From Rhodocytophaga rosea (GTDB taxonomy: Bacteria > Bacteroidota > Bacteroidia > Cytophagales > 172606-1), in assembly GCF_010119975.1 (NCBI RefSeq), contig NZ_CP048222.1, positions 1,881,501-1,945,500 of the forward strand: 64,000 nucleotides of DNA. Direction: 5' to 3'. Positions within the stretch are counted from its first letter, which is position 1; every line of letters begins with the position of its first letter. Of this stretch, positions 53,028-62,209 are shown piece by piece. The notes below the pieces were generated by a model. The model was not told the DNA's origin. It saw only the letters and a list, made by a program, of their open reading frames with translations, and did not search any database. The position numbers and the translations under genes are program-made.

Positions 53028-53711
53028 ATGACCACCTTAGTTACTTCCTTATATATAGTTCCTACGCCTATCGGCAACCTGGAAGACATCACCCTGCGGG
53101 CCATCCGGATGTTGAAAGAAGTGGATATTATTCTGGCCGAAGATACCCGGAATAGCGGAAATCTGTTAAAACACCTTGGCATACAGAAACCTATGCAAAG
53201 CCACCATGCGTTCAATGAACATCAAACTGTAGTTGCGCTGGTGAAACGGATGGAAAATGGCGAAAAAATGGCACTCATTACTGATGCCGGCACACCAGCC
53301 ATTTCAGATCCAGGTTTTCTGTTGGTAAGGGCTTGTTTGCAACATGGGCTTAAAATCGAATGTTTGCCTGGGGCTACAGCGTTTGTACCTGCGCTGGTAA
53401 AATCCGGGCTTCCCAACGACAAGTTTGTATTCGAAGGATTTTTGCCGCAGAAGAAAGGCCGGAAAACCCGCCTGGAATTTTTAGCCCAGGAAGAACGGAC
53501 CATGATCTTTTATGAATCGCCTCACCGGCTGGTAAAAACGCTGGAGCAGTTTGCAGAACATTTTGGTGAAGAACGTCAGGGATCTGTTTCCAGAGAACTC
53601 ACTAAAGTTTTTGAGGAAACCATCAATGGCAGTCTGAGAGAAATTATTTCGTACTTTACAGAAAAAACTATCAAAGGTGAAATCGTTATCGTGGTCGGAG
53701 GTCAGAAATAG
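53028..53711 (+). CDS. rsmI: 16S rRNA (cytidine-1402-2'-O)-methyltransferase RsmI
   Basis: A 227-aa RsmI, a SAM-dependent tetrapyrrole-methylase-fold enzyme that methylates C1402 of 16S rRNA. Features: LYIVPTPIGNLEDITLRAIRML at the start, AEDTRNSGNLLKHLGI, SHHAFNEH, ALITDAGTPAISDPGFLLVRAC, and EGFLPQKKGRKTRLEFLA. An in-frame TTG lies at 53016, but it overlaps the -7 element and the ATG at 53028 fits the family start. The gene overlaps lnt by 35 bp if lnt starts with GTG at 53677. Confidence 0.92.
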   Translation: MTTLVTSLYIVPTPIGNLEDITLRAIRMLKEVDIILAEDTRNSGNLLKHLGIQKPMQSHHAFNEHQTVVALVKRMENGEKMALITDAGTPAISDPGFLLVRACLQHGLKIECLPGATAFVPALVKSGLPNDKFVFEGFLPQKKGRKTRLEFLAQEERTMIFYESPHRLVKTLEQFAEHFGEERQGSVSRELTKVFEETINGSLREIISYFTEKTIKGEIVIVVGGQK

Positions 53712-55338
53712 CCGTTTTTATTTTCTCTGGCTTTCTTGTTTAAGTGGCGTACTTTTATCACTAGGTTGGATGACCTACCCACTGGCTTTCTTTTTACTAT
53801 TTGCTTTTGTACCGCTTTTGCGTCTGGAATCGCATATTGTAAAAAGAGATTTGCCCAAACCTGGCCGTACATTCTTTACATATGCCTATATCACTATGCT
53901 GGTGTGGAATGTGCTTACCACCTGGTGGGTATATAATTCTACAGCCGTGGGCGGGATTTTTGCGATGCTGGCTAATGCGTTGCTTCAATGTATTCCACTC
54001 ATGCTGTTCTGGTTTACTAAACGGGCTACCAACGAGAAATTTGGCTATTTTTCCCTGCTCTGTTACTGGATTGGTTTTGAATTTATTCACCTGAACTGGG
54101 ATCTTTCCTGGCCCTGGCTCACCATCGGAAATGGATTTTTATATGCCCCGGAATGGGTGCAGTGGTATGAATATACTGGTGTTCTGGGGGGTACGCTATG
54201 GGTATGGCTGGCTAATTTTACAGTATATTTTGCTCTGGTGAAACATAAGGGCGTATATACCAAAACCGCCAGAGCCGGCGCAGATGTATATGCGATGACT
54301 CTGATGCTGGTTCCCATATTGTATTCGTATTATTTATATGAAACGTATCAGGAAAATGGCCAGGAAGTAGAATTTGTAGTCGTACAGCCCAACATTGATC
54401 CGTTCACCGAAAAATTCGCCGACTCTGAAAACTTCATTCCTTTTGATCAGCAGGTGGAACGTTTTATTGAACTTTCCAAAAACCAGATGACACCCCATAC
54501 CAGCTTTGTATTGTGGCCTGAAACTGCGATTGATGGGTTATATCAGGAATCTGTAATTGAACAGGATGCACTTATTCAACGCATCAAAACATTTGTTGCC
54601 GAAAATCCACATATTTCTCTGCTGACCGGAGTAACCAGTTATACCTTATATGAGAATAAAAAAGCGGCTACCCCTACCGCCAGATACCGCAAAGACGTAG
54701 GCTATTATGATGTATTTAATACGGCTTTATTTATAGAACCAAGCAAACCAGTACAGTTTTATCACAAATCTAAACTGGTACCCGGCGTAGAACTCATGCC
54801 CTACCCTTCCGTATTTGGTTTTCTTACCGATCTGATTTTTAACCTCGGCGGCACGGCTGGCGGATACGGAAAACAGGAAGAACGCACCGTTTTTAAGAAT
54901 GACAAAGGTATTGGTATTGCACCTGCCATCTGTTACGAATCTGTATACGGCGATTTTATGACGGAATATGTACGCAATGGGGCCGATTTTATCACCATTA
55001 TCACCAACGATGGCTGGTGGGGAAATACGCCCGGACACAAACAACACCTAGCTTATGCTTCATTGCGGGCGATTGAAAGCCGGCGAAGTATTGCCCGGTC
55101 GGCTAATACCGGTATTTCAGGATTTATTAACCAGCGTGGTGACATTTTGTATCCCACTAAATACTGGGTGCAGGATGTAGTAAATGCGCCAATCCGGGCA
55201 AGCAAACTCATTACTTTTTATGTCCGCTATGGAGATTATCTGGGCAGAACGGCTATGTTCATCGCCCCGTTTCTGCTATTATCTGTACTGGTAAAAAGCC
55301 GCATTGCCCAGCGAAGAAAGCGGATTGTGATGAGCTAA
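53677..55338 (+). CDS. lnt: Apolipoprotein N-acyltransferase Lnt
   Basis: A 553-aa polytopic membrane enzyme that adds the third acyl chain to lipoproteins. An N-terminal bundle of about five helices (to about residue 230) precedes the nitrilase domain. The catalytic Glu is in LWPETAIDG, the Lys in YHKSKLVPGVELMPYP and the Cys in APAICYESVYG; NDGWWGNTPGHKQHLAYASLRAIESRRSIARSANTGIS also matches the family. The start is GTG at 53677, inside rsmI; the next ATG (53770) would remove the first helix. One further helix ends the protein. Confidence 0.93.
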   Translation: MKSLSWSEVRNSRFYFLWLSCLSGVLLSLGWMTYPLAFFLLFAFVPLLRLESHIVKRDLPKPGRTFFTYAYITMLVWNVLTTWWVYNSTAVGGIFAMLANALLQCIPLMLFWFTKRATNEKFGYFSLLCYWIGFEFIHLNWDLSWPWLTIGNGFLYAPEWVQWYEYTGVLGGTLWVWLANFTVYFALVKHKGVYTKTARAGADVYAMTLMLVPILYSYYLYETYQENGQEVEFVVVQPNIDPFTEKFADSENFIPFDQQVERFIELSKNQMTPHTSFVLWPETAIDGLYQESVIEQDALIQRIKTFVAENPHISLLTGVTSYTLYENKKAATPTARYRKDVGYYDVFNTALFIEPSKPVQFYHKSKLVPGVELMPYPSVFGFLTDLIFNLGGTAGGYGKQEERTVFKNDKGIGIAPAICYESVYGDFMTEYVRNGADFITIITNDGWWGNTPGHKQHLAYASLRAIESRRSIARSANTGISGFINQRGDILYPTKYWVQDVVNAPIRASKLITFYVRYGDYLGRTAMFIAPFLLLSVLVKSRIAQRRKRIVMS

Positions 55339-55343
55339 GACTT

Positions 55344-55393
55344 AAATGGAAAGGTCAATTAAAAATAATTTTTAATTGACCTTTCCATTTTCA
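55344..55393. terminator. Bidirectional terminator overlapping the end of menC
   Basis: A perfect 22-bp inverted repeat (55344-55365 with 55369-55390, 3-nt loop) between convergent lnt and menC. The right arm lies inside menC and encodes its last residues; the loop and left arm contain the final codons and stop. It is followed by TTTT on the plus strand. Confidence 0.88.
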
Positions 55394-56470
55394 ATATATC
55401 ACTCCAACTTCTAGCCAGATTATAATGTAAATATCCTTTGCTGATTTCTAAAGGAGAAGTTATATTATTACTATATAATTGTCCGGTTCCTAAACCCTGA
55501 GGCAATGGGTTATTCAGAGAAGCTGTAAACTGACTGATAGCATTCAGCCCGATATTTGATTCCAAAGCCGAAGTGATCCACCAGCCTATATTCATCTTTT
55601 CTGCCAGTTTAATCCACTCAAGCGAATGATGAAATCCGCCGAGTAAAGATGGCTTGAGAATGATAAATTGTGGGTGTATCGTTTGCAGGAGTTCTTGTTT
55701 TTTATCAATTACGCCGATTAGCTCTTCATCTAAGGCAATCAGCAGTGGTGTATGCCGGCACAAACTGGCCATTTCTGACCATTGTCCTTGCCGGATAGGT
55801 TGTTCGATGGAATGCAGATCATACTGAGCCAGAATTTTTAATTTTTCCAGTGCATCACCCGTAGAAAAGGCGCCATTGGCATCTACCCGTAAAGTAATTT
55901 GTTCTGCTGGATATTGTTTCCGGATGTAGCCCAGCAGTTCACATTCTTTATCAAAATCCAGGGCACCAATCTTTAGTTTCAGGCAGGTATATCCTTGCAT
56001 AAGTTTTTCATCTATCTGCTGGCGCATAAATTCCGGTTTACCCATCCAGATAAGTCCGTTTATCGGAATGCCGGTTTTTCCTGCTGAAAAATCGTTTTTA
56101 AAAATAATTCGTTTGCCACCATTCCGGAGATCTAACAGCGCCGTTTCTACGCCAAATTGTATAGCAGGCAGTGTATTTCCAATCAGGCCAATCATTTTCT
56201 CAATACCTTCATCCGTATACCATTCACTTGTTTGGGTAAGCCACTCTGGTAGCTGCTGACATATTTTTTGCAAATGTGATTCAAATTCGGGGGTATTATC
56301 TATACTCAAACCTTTTAATACAGCACATTCCCCCAACCCTGCACGCCCGGTTTCTGTTGGTCAGCAATACGAATAAAGTAAGTATCTTTATGCGTAAGCA
56401 CCCCTCTGGATGTGCCTGCTTCAAAAATAAAATCTAGCCTGTGTTTAATATAGTTAACCTCGAAGGACAT
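55359..56470 (-). pseudogene. menC: o-Succinylbenzoate synthase MenC, disrupted by a single-base frameshift
   Basis: An enolase-superfamily enzyme of menaquinone synthesis. The body (55359-56336) has KLKIG, RVDANGAF, SIEQPIRQ, ALDEELIG and ILKPSLLGG, all catalytic parts. The N-terminus (YIKHRLDFIFEAGTSRGVLTHK ... GVQGWG) is encoded upstream from an ATG at 56470 but in another frame. The junction is a run of five G on the coding strand (56330-56334); six would restore GWGECAVLKG. So this is either a real indel, a slippery tract, or a sequencing error in a homopolymer. Menaquinone is needed by the ACIII pathway here. Confidence 0.85.
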
Positions 56471-56574
56471 ACAAAATTGAGTAATGCGTTGAAAGAATAG
56501 TAACTTTTAAAGAAGTAGAAATGAATTACAATAGTTTAATTAATTTAGCGTAATATTATTGGATACAACGTTTT

Positions 56575-57117
56575 ATGAAAGAAAAACATGATTATTTTAC
56601 GATAGACGCTGTCGTAGAAATACCCAAAGGAAGCCGCAACAAATACGAATATGACCCGGAGAAAAAGATGATCCGCTATGACCGGATGCTTTTCTCTTCT
56701 GTACACTACCCCAGCGATTATGGCTTTATTCCCGAAACTTTAGGCTTAGATGGTGACCCTATTGATGCCCTGGTCCTGGTATCTGAACCTACATTCCCTG
56801 GCTGTTTGATTGAAGTGAAACCCATCGGTTTGTTTAAAATGTATGATGAAAAAGGTCCGGATGAAAAAATACTGTGTGTACCGGTAAGCGATCCTAAATG
56901 GAATTACATTGACGATTTGAGCGAAGTGAATGCTCATTTAAAAAAAGAGATTGAGCATTTCTTCCAGATTTATAAAGAATTAGAGAAAAAAAAGGTAGGG
57001 ATTGAAGGCTGGGACAGCAAAGAAGCTGCTATCCGGATCATTCAGGAAGCACAGGTCCGCTTTCAGGATAAAAAATCGTTAAGGCTCAATTTCCTGCAAG
57101 GTTTATCTGATATGTAA
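56575..57117 (+). CDS. ppa: Inorganic pyrophosphatase
   Basis: A 180-aa family I soluble pyrophosphatase. The signature is in view: KYEYDPEKKMIRYDRMLFSSVHYPSDYGFIPETLGLDGDPIDALVLV, with the DGDPID metal site, and IPVCP-like CVPVSDPKWNYIDDLSE. It drives biosynthetic reactions by removing pyrophosphate. It is divergent from menC with a 104-bp gap and is followed by a hairpin terminator. Confidence 0.95.
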   Translation: MKEKHDYFTIDAVVEIPKGSRNKYEYDPEKKMIRYDRMLFSSVHYPSDYGFIPETLGLDGDPIDALVLVSEPTFPGCLIEVKPIGLFKMYDEKGPDEKILCVPVSDPKWNYIDDLSEVNAHLKKEIEHFFQIYKELEKKKVGIEGWDSKEAAIRIIQEAQVRFQDKKSLRLNFLQGLSDM

Positions 57118-57142
57118 ATTATCTTTTTGTTTGTATACAGCG

Positions 57143-57190
57143 CTGGAATTTAATAGGCAGACATCTTCCGCTTATTGAATTCCAGTTTTT
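57143..57190 (+). terminator. Rho-independent terminator of ppa
   Basis: CTGGAATTTAATAGGC (57143-57158) pairs with GCTTATTGAATTCCAG (57170-57185) over 16 bp with two G-U pairs, followed by TTTTT. It lies 26 nt after the ppa stop. Confidence 0.85.
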
Positions 57191-57307
57191 ATTTTAGCTG
57201 CATTCAGAAGTCAATATTCACAATTCTTGATAAAATAGCTTTCACTTCCGGAAAACTCAATCACCAGTTTATATAGATTTACACCACAAACCAGCTAGTA
57301 TATCATA

Positions 57308-58681
57308 ATGCACCTCTCCCTGTTTCGTCTTTATCGTCCGGATATAATGGCTACTTTACGGATTAGCCTACCGATTATTATTGGCCAGCTGGGAACAGTG
57401 ATGATGGGAGTAGCCGACAATATACAGGTAGGTGCTTTGGGCGCTGCTTCCATTGCAGCAGCTGGTATTGCCAATTCTGTTTTTTTTCTCTTTGCTCTTT
57501 TTGGCCTCGGAACACTTTCTGTGATCGCACCCCAGGTAGCTACAGCCAATGGCCGCAATGAAAAAATGGAATGTAGTATGCTGCTCCGGGCAGGTTTCAG
57601 GCTGGGTATCGGACTGGGTATTCTTATTGGGTTAATTCTACTTTTTCTCTCCCTAAATTTCCACTGGTTCCGGCAGACACCGGAAGTAGAAGCGCTGGCA
57701 GTTGAATACCTCCAGATCATCAGCATATCAGTAGTTCCCATGTTTTTCTTTATGGCTATTAAACAGTTCAGCGACGGACTTTCCCATACGAGAGTGGCTA
57801 TGGTTATTACCATTGGCGGACTATTGTTCAACGTATTTTTCAACTGGGTACTGATTCACGGTAAATTAGGGTTTCCACAATGGGGTTTAAATGGAGCTGG
57901 CGTAGCTACTATGCTGGCACGTTTGTTTATGGCCGTAGGTATGCTCGGCTATATTTTCAGATCGTCTTTGTTTTATGGATATATTAATAAACCACCCACC
58001 GGATATTCTTTTACACCCTTGTTAAAAAAACTGTTGCGACTAGGTGTGCCCGGTGGTTTTCAGTTGTTTTTTGAAGGAGGCGCCTTTTCGGGAGCTGCCA
58101 TTATTGCCGGCTGGCTGGGAACAATTGCCTTAGCTGCCCACCAGATTGCCCTTAACCTGGCTACCATTACGTATATGGTAGCCGCAGGCATTTCTTCTGC
58201 CGGAGCTATAAGGGTAGGACAGGCAGTGGGTATAGGCAGCCATACAAAAATTGTACGGGCAGGAACCGTTTCGCTGGCACTATCAATAGCATTTATGAGC
58301 ATGGCCTGTTTTGTTTTTCTCACTTTTAATTATTCACTGGTCAGGTTATATATTCAGGATGAAGCGGTGGTGAACTTGGGAGCGGCCCTGCTGATTATTG
58401 GTGGATTTTTCCAGTTGTCCGATGGTGTACAGGTGGTTGGACTTGGAATTTTACGGGGAATTGAAGATGTGAATGTACCCACTGTTATTGCACTGTTCGC
58501 CTACTGGGTAATTGGCCTTCCACTAGGGTATGTACTCGGCTTCACATTAAATATGCATGCACAAGGCATCTGGCTGGGCTTACTGGCAGGGCTTACAGTA
58601 TCTGCTATTCTGCTCACCATCCGGTTTTATACACTTACCTATAAAATGAAAGCCAGCAAGCATCTCCGAACAATGGGTTGA
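57308..58681 (+). CDS. MATE family efflux transporter (NorM-like)
   Basis: A 457-aa multidrug and toxin extrusion transporter with about 12 helices in two halves. Features: LRISLPIIIGQLGTVMMGVADNIQVGALGAASIAAAGIANSVF, the matching second-half segment GVPGGFQLFFEGGAFSGAAIIAGWLG, and FFQLSDGVQVVGLGILRGIEDVNVP. NorM-type pumps export cationic drugs with Na+ or H+; the substrate is not defined by sequence. It is a single gene. Confidence 0.92.
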   Translation: MHLSLFRLYRPDIMATLRISLPIIIGQLGTVMMGVADNIQVGALGAASIAAAGIANSVFFLFALFGLGTLSVIAPQVATANGRNEKMECSMLLRAGFRLGIGLGILIGLILLFLSLNFHWFRQTPEVEALAVEYLQIISISVVPMFFFMAIKQFSDGLSHTRVAMVITIGGLLFNVFFNWVLIHGKLGFPQWGLNGAGVATMLARLFMAVGMLGYIFRSSLFYGYINKPPTGYSFTPLLKKLLRLGVPGGFQLFFEGGAFSGAAIIAGWLGTIALAAHQIALNLATITYMVAAGISSAGAIRVGQAVGIGSHTKIVRAGTVSLALSIAFMSMACFVFLTFNYSLVRLYIQDEAVVNLGAALLIIGGFFQLSDGVQVVGLGILRGIEDVNVPTVIALFAYWVIGLPLGYVLGFTLNMHAQGIWLGLLAGLTVSAILLTIRFYTLTYKMKASKHLRTMG

Positions 58682-58781
58682 TTCCCTTATATTTATTCCG
58701 CTTAAACCATACAGGATAAAATCAGCATTCACCTTCATTGAAGATAAAGATTATATTTTTTTACTTTCTCCTTTTTCCCTC

Positions 58782-58789
58782 TATTTTTG
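58782..58789 (+). promoter_or_regulatory. Candidate -7 element of sucD
   Basis: TATTTTTG fits TAnnTTTG, with TTTT (58757-58760) 21 bp upstream as a possible -33 box. The ATG of sucD lies 22 bp downstream. Confidence 0.45.
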
Positions 58790-58810
58790 CCAAAACTTTA
58801 AATCTACACC

Positions 58811-59686
58811 ATGAGCGTACTGGTCAATAAAAATTCCAAGGTAATTGTACAGGGCTTCACCGGCTCTGAGGGTTCATTTCATGCCCAGCAAATGATAGAA
58901 TACGGCACCAATGTAGTGGGAGGTGTAACACCTGGCAAAGGCGGCAGTACTCACTTAGATAAACCTGTGTTTAACACAGTAGCAGAAGCGGTAGAATCAA
59001 CTGGGGCCAATGTATCTATTATTTTTGTGCCGCCTGCTTTCGCTGCCGATGCTATTATGGAATCGGCCGATGCGGGCATTGAGGTAATCATTACCATTAC
59101 CGAAGGAATTCCTACCAAAGACATGATCTACGCTAAAGAATACCTGAAAGGAAAAAAAGTTACCCTGATCGGACCTAACTGTCCTGGAGTAATTACGCCG
59201 GAAGAAGCCAAAGTAGGTATTATGCCAGGATTTGTTTTCAAAAAAGGCAAAATAGGCATTGTATCAAAATCAGGTACGCTTACTTATGAAGCTGCCGACC
59301 AGATTGTAAAAGCCGGCCTGGGAATTTCTACAGCCATTGGTATTGGCGGCGATCCCATAATTGGTACGCCCACTAAAGATGCCGTGGAATTATTAATGAA
59401 CGACCCGGAAACTGAAGCCATTGTAATGATCGGAGAAATTGGTGGAAGTATGGAACCAGATGCGGCCCGTTGGATTCAGGCAGATGGCAACAGAAAACCA
59501 GTTGTAGGCTTTATTGCAGGGCAGACAGCACCCAAAGGCCGCCGGATGGGCCATGCCGGAGCGATTATTGGAGGAAAAGAAGATACCGCAGAAGCAAAAA
59601 TGAGTATTATGAACCAATGTGGAATTCACGTAGTAGATTCTCCGGCTAACATTGGTGAAACCATGCTGAAAGCGCTGAAAAAGTGA
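58811..59686 (+). CDS. sucD: Succinate-CoA ligase, alpha subunit
   Basis: A 291-aa succinyl-CoA synthetase alpha subunit of the TCA cycle. The CoA-binding start [52 protein letters not shown], and the phosphorylated His248 in [12 protein letters not shown] are present. The beta subunit (sucC) is not in the window, so the two genes are separated here, as often seen in Bacteroidota. Confidence 0.96.
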   Translation: MSVLVNKNSKVIVQGFTGSEGSFHAQQMIEYGTNVVGGVTPGKGGSTHLDKPVFNTVAEAVESTGANVSIIFVPPAFAADAIMESADAGIEVIITITEGIPTKDMIYAKEYLKGKKVTLIGPNCPGVITPEEAKVGIMPGFVFKKGKIGIVSKSGTLTYEAADQIVKAGLGISTAIGIGGDPIIGTPTKDAVELLMNDPETEAIVMIGEIGGSMEPDAARWIQADGNRKPVVGFIAGQTAPKGRRMGHAGAIIGGKEDTAEAKMSIMNQCGIHVVDSPANIGETMLKALKK

Positions 59687-59751
59687 TTAACCAGTCCAAG
59701 AAATAGCTTAGTAAGTTTAATACCATACCTCCTGTATACTTAACTTTTTGT

Positions 59752-60660
59752 ATGAAAGAGATTATAAAGAGATATATAAAAGGTTTAGGATTTCTTTTGA
59801 CAGAGTATACCAACAGTATTATTCAGGATAAATTATCATCCTTACAAAAAGCATCACAGATTTCTCTACAACAACAGTATAAATCTATTGCAGATGAATA
59901 TATACAGGAGAAACGAAGCTATTTGCCTTCTCTGGAGGAAGTAGAACTCAGATGTTATTCTCAAAATGGAGAAGATGGAATTTTATTATATATTTTTTCA
60001 CTGATTGGGACTACTAATAAAAGAGTAGTAGAGATTAGTGCAGGAGATGGATTAGAATGTAATGCAGCCAACCTGATTATTAATCATGGTTGGTTTGGAT
60101 TATTAATAGATGGCAATTCGAAATTAATTGAGAATGGCAAAAAAGCGTATCGTAAGCTTAGAGATACCCGTAGTTGTCCGCCTATCTTAAAAAGTGCCTG
60201 GGTTACAAAGGAGAACATAAACGAGGTAATTCAAGTAGAGGGATTTACAGGAGAAATAGACCTTTTTTCTTTGGACCTGGACGGCATAGATTATTGGCTT
60301 TTAAAAGAGTTAGATATTGTATCTCCCAGAGTAATTGTACTCGAATATCAAAACATATGGAAAACTGAACGCGCCGTAACAGTGCCTTATTCTTCGGATT
60401 TCAGGCATAATGCAAGTAAGTATGATACAAACTATATGGGAGCGTCATTGCCTGCTTTTATTAAACTACTTAAGGGAAAGGGATATAGATATGTGGGTAG
60501 CCAGAGTCTCGGATTTAATGCCTTTTTCATTAAAAATGGCATAGGAGATAAATTATTACCTGAAGTATCGCCAGACGAAATATTCAAATATGCCAAAGTA
60601 ATCCATAGTATTAAAGGCCGTCTGGATAAAGTAAAAGATTTACCGTGGATGGAAGTATAG
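59752..60660 (+). CDS. Methyltransferase-like (FkbM-like) hypothetical protein
   Basis: A 302-aa protein with a likely Rossmann methyltransferase-like core from about residue 60: EISAGDGLECNAANLIINHGWFGLLIDGNSKLIENG resembles the AdoMet-binding start of FkbM-type enzymes, and LFSLDLDGIDYWLLKEL gives an acidic loop with D-x-D. The N-terminus is a helical Gln/Lys-rich segment. The G+C content is clearly lower than in sucD and the hydrolase gene, which suggests transfer. A -7-like TAACTTTTTG lies right against the ATG. The family call is tentative. Confidence 0.68.
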   Translation: MKEIIKRYIKGLGFLLTEYTNSIIQDKLSSLQKASQISLQQQYKSIADEYIQEKRSYLPSLEEVELRCYSQNGEDGILLYIFSLIGTTNKRVVEISAGDGLECNAANLIINHGWFGLLIDGNSKLIENGKKAYRKLRDTRSCPPILKSAWVTKENINEVIQVEGFTGEIDLFSLDLDGIDYWLLKELDIVSPRVIVLEYQNIWKTERAVTVPYSSDFRHNASKYDTNYMGASLPAFIKLLKGKGYRYVGSQSLGFNAFFIKNGIGDKLLPEVSPDEIFKYAKVIHSIKGRLDKVKDLPWMEV

Positions 60661-60974
60661 ATTTTAGTTATTCATTTTCTTAATTTCAGGTTGGATTACC
60701 TGTCATAACTGCTTAATTACGTACTATAACCCACGGTAATTCGTTTTCTTTTATTCATAAAAACTAAAACAATCTTATACTGGCCAATAGTTATTTATGG
60801 GTTACATTCATATGAATCTAGCTAGATATTGTTTATATGAATATTTATTAGTTTTCTCCTTTTTTTTAATCAGACAAGCCCATGTCAGTTATAACTTTTG
60901 GGAACTAAAACACCCTTAGAAACAATTGTTTACATAGTTGTATCTTTGCTTTTTCTTCCTGATTTTGTTTTATT
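60661..60974. other. AT-rich intergenic region
   Basis: This 314-bp gap holds one candidate -7 element (TATCTTTG, 60941-60948) 26 bp before the hydrolase ATG. No gene or clear terminator is visible. Confidence 0.45.
60941..60948 (+). promoter_or_regulatory. Candidate -7 element of the YheT-like gene
   Basis: TATCTTTG matches TAnnTTTG; the ATG lies 26 bp downstream. A -33 box is not evident at the usual distance. Confidence 0.4.
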
Positions 60975-61937
60975 ATGCCGCTGATTCCGCAATCTGATTA
61001 TAAGCCACCCTTTTATCTGTTCAATGCCCACCTGCAAACCATTATTCCCAGCTTGTTCCGGAAAGTAGAAGGCGTACAGTATACCAGAGAACGGATTGAC
61101 ACTACGGATGGCGATTTTCTGGATTTAGACTGGTCATGTAAAGGGAATACACGGATTGCCATTATATCGCATGGCCTGGAAGGAGATTCGTACCGTCCCT
61201 ATGTGCGAGGGATGGTAAAAGAGTTGAATGGCAGCGGATGGGATGCCCTGGCCTGGAATTTCCGGGGATGTAGTGGAGAGATCAACCGGAACCTGCGTTT
61301 TTACCACAGTGGTGCCACGGAAGACCTGGAAGAAGTGATCTGGCATGTGTTGCAAAAGAACCAGTATCATACCATTGCCTTAGTTGGATTTAGTTTAGGC
61401 GGCAATCTGACTTTAAAATACTTGGGTGAACAGAGTAAAAATATTTATCCTCAGATTAAAAAAGCCGTGGTTTTTTCGGTGCCCTGCGATTTACAGACCG
61501 GTTCGCTCAAGATGGCTGGTTTTGGAAATAAAATTTATATGACCCGTTTTTTGAGGCACCTGCGTAAAAAAGTACAGGCCAAAGCAGCACTAATGCCTGA
61601 CAAAATCCACGACCGGGAATACCACCGTATCAAAACTTTCCGGGATTTTGATGACCGGTATACAGCACCATTGCACGGATTTAAAGATGCCATTGATTAC
61701 TGGACACAGTGTAGTTCCAGAAACTTTTTACATGGCATTGCCATTCCTACGCTGATTGTAAATGCCAAGAATGATCCTTTTTTATCTCCGGAATGTTTTC
61801 CTGAAAATCAGGTCAAAGAACTGTCAAATGTTTTTCTGGAAATACCTGAAGAAGGCGGGCATTGCGGATTTTACAATAAAGACCTGCATGGTAAATACTG
61901 GTCGGAAGAGCGGGCCATCAGGTTTTTAGAAACTTAA
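60975..61937 (+). CDS. YheT-family alpha/beta hydrolase
   Basis: A 320-aa cytosolic alpha/beta hydrolase of the YheT/ABHD type. It begins PPFYLFNAHLQTIIPSLFR, then IAIISHGLEGDSYRPYVRGM (oxyanion region), AWNFRGCSGE, and the nucleophile elbow LVGFSLGGN with Ser140; an Asp in NAKNDPFL and His in GGHCGFY complete the triad. Members are thought to be esterases or lipases; the natural substrate is unknown. Confidence 0.88.
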   Translation: MPLIPQSDYKPPFYLFNAHLQTIIPSLFRKVEGVQYTRERIDTTDGDFLDLDWSCKGNTRIAIISHGLEGDSYRPYVRGMVKELNGSGWDALAWNFRGCSGEINRNLRFYHSGATEDLEEVIWHVLQKNQYHTIALVGFSLGGNLTLKYLGEQSKNIYPQIKKAVVFSVPCDLQTGSLKMAGFGNKIYMTRFLRHLRKKVQAKAALMPDKIHDREYHRIKTFRDFDDRYTAPLHGFKDAIDYWTQCSSRNFLHGIAIPTLIVNAKNDPFLSPECFPENQVKELSNVFLEIPEEGGHCGFYNKDLHGKYWSEERAIRFLET

Positions 61938-61968
61938 TTGTGATTTCAGTTCAATCAGATTAATTTTG
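61938..61968 (+). promoter_or_regulatory. Promoter of the DUF433/DUF5615 pair, leading to a leaderless start
   Basis: TTGT (61938-61941) and TAATTTTG (61961-61968) are 19 bp apart, close to the TTTG-N19-TAnnTTTG consensus. The ATG at 61973 begins only 5 bp after the -7 box, so the transcript would start at or next to the start codon. Confidence 0.55.
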
Positions 61969-61972
61969 TAGC

Positions 61973-62203
61973 ATGGAAGATTTAGTAAGCAGAATTACTC
62001 TCAATCCGGATGTTTGCAAAGGCAAGCCTACCATCAGAAATATGCGTTTTACTGTATCACAAATGCTGGAATTACTTGCGTCCGGCATGTCAACTCAGGA
62101 GATCTTATCTGATTATTCCTTTATAGATAAAGAAGACATAGAAGCTTGTTTGTGGTATGCGTCAAAACTTGCCAATACAAAATCTGTTACGCCTTTGGCA
62201 TAA
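61973..62203 (+). CDS. DUF433 family antitoxin
   Basis: A 76-aa DUF433 protein with the pattern RITLNPDVCKGKPTIRNMRFTVSQMLELLASGMSTQEIL and DYSFIDKEDIEACLWYAS, a helix-turn-helix-like fold. DUF433 proteins pair with DUF5615 PIN-like toxins. It is 6 bp upstream of its partner and probably represses its own promoter. Confidence 0.88.
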   Translation: MEDLVSRITLNPDVCKGKPTIRNMRFTVSQMLELLASGMSTQEILSDYSFIDKEDIEACLWYASKLANTKSVTPLA

Positions 62204-62209
62204 GTAAAT

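Noticed and set aside
55359-56336. Intact MenC starting at TTG 56336
   Set aside because: It would lack the conserved N-terminus, which is encoded in the adjacent frame up to 56470.
57331-57843. 170-codon open frame on the minus strand
   Set aside because: Antisense to the MATE transporter; basic, Pro-rich translation typical of a shadow.
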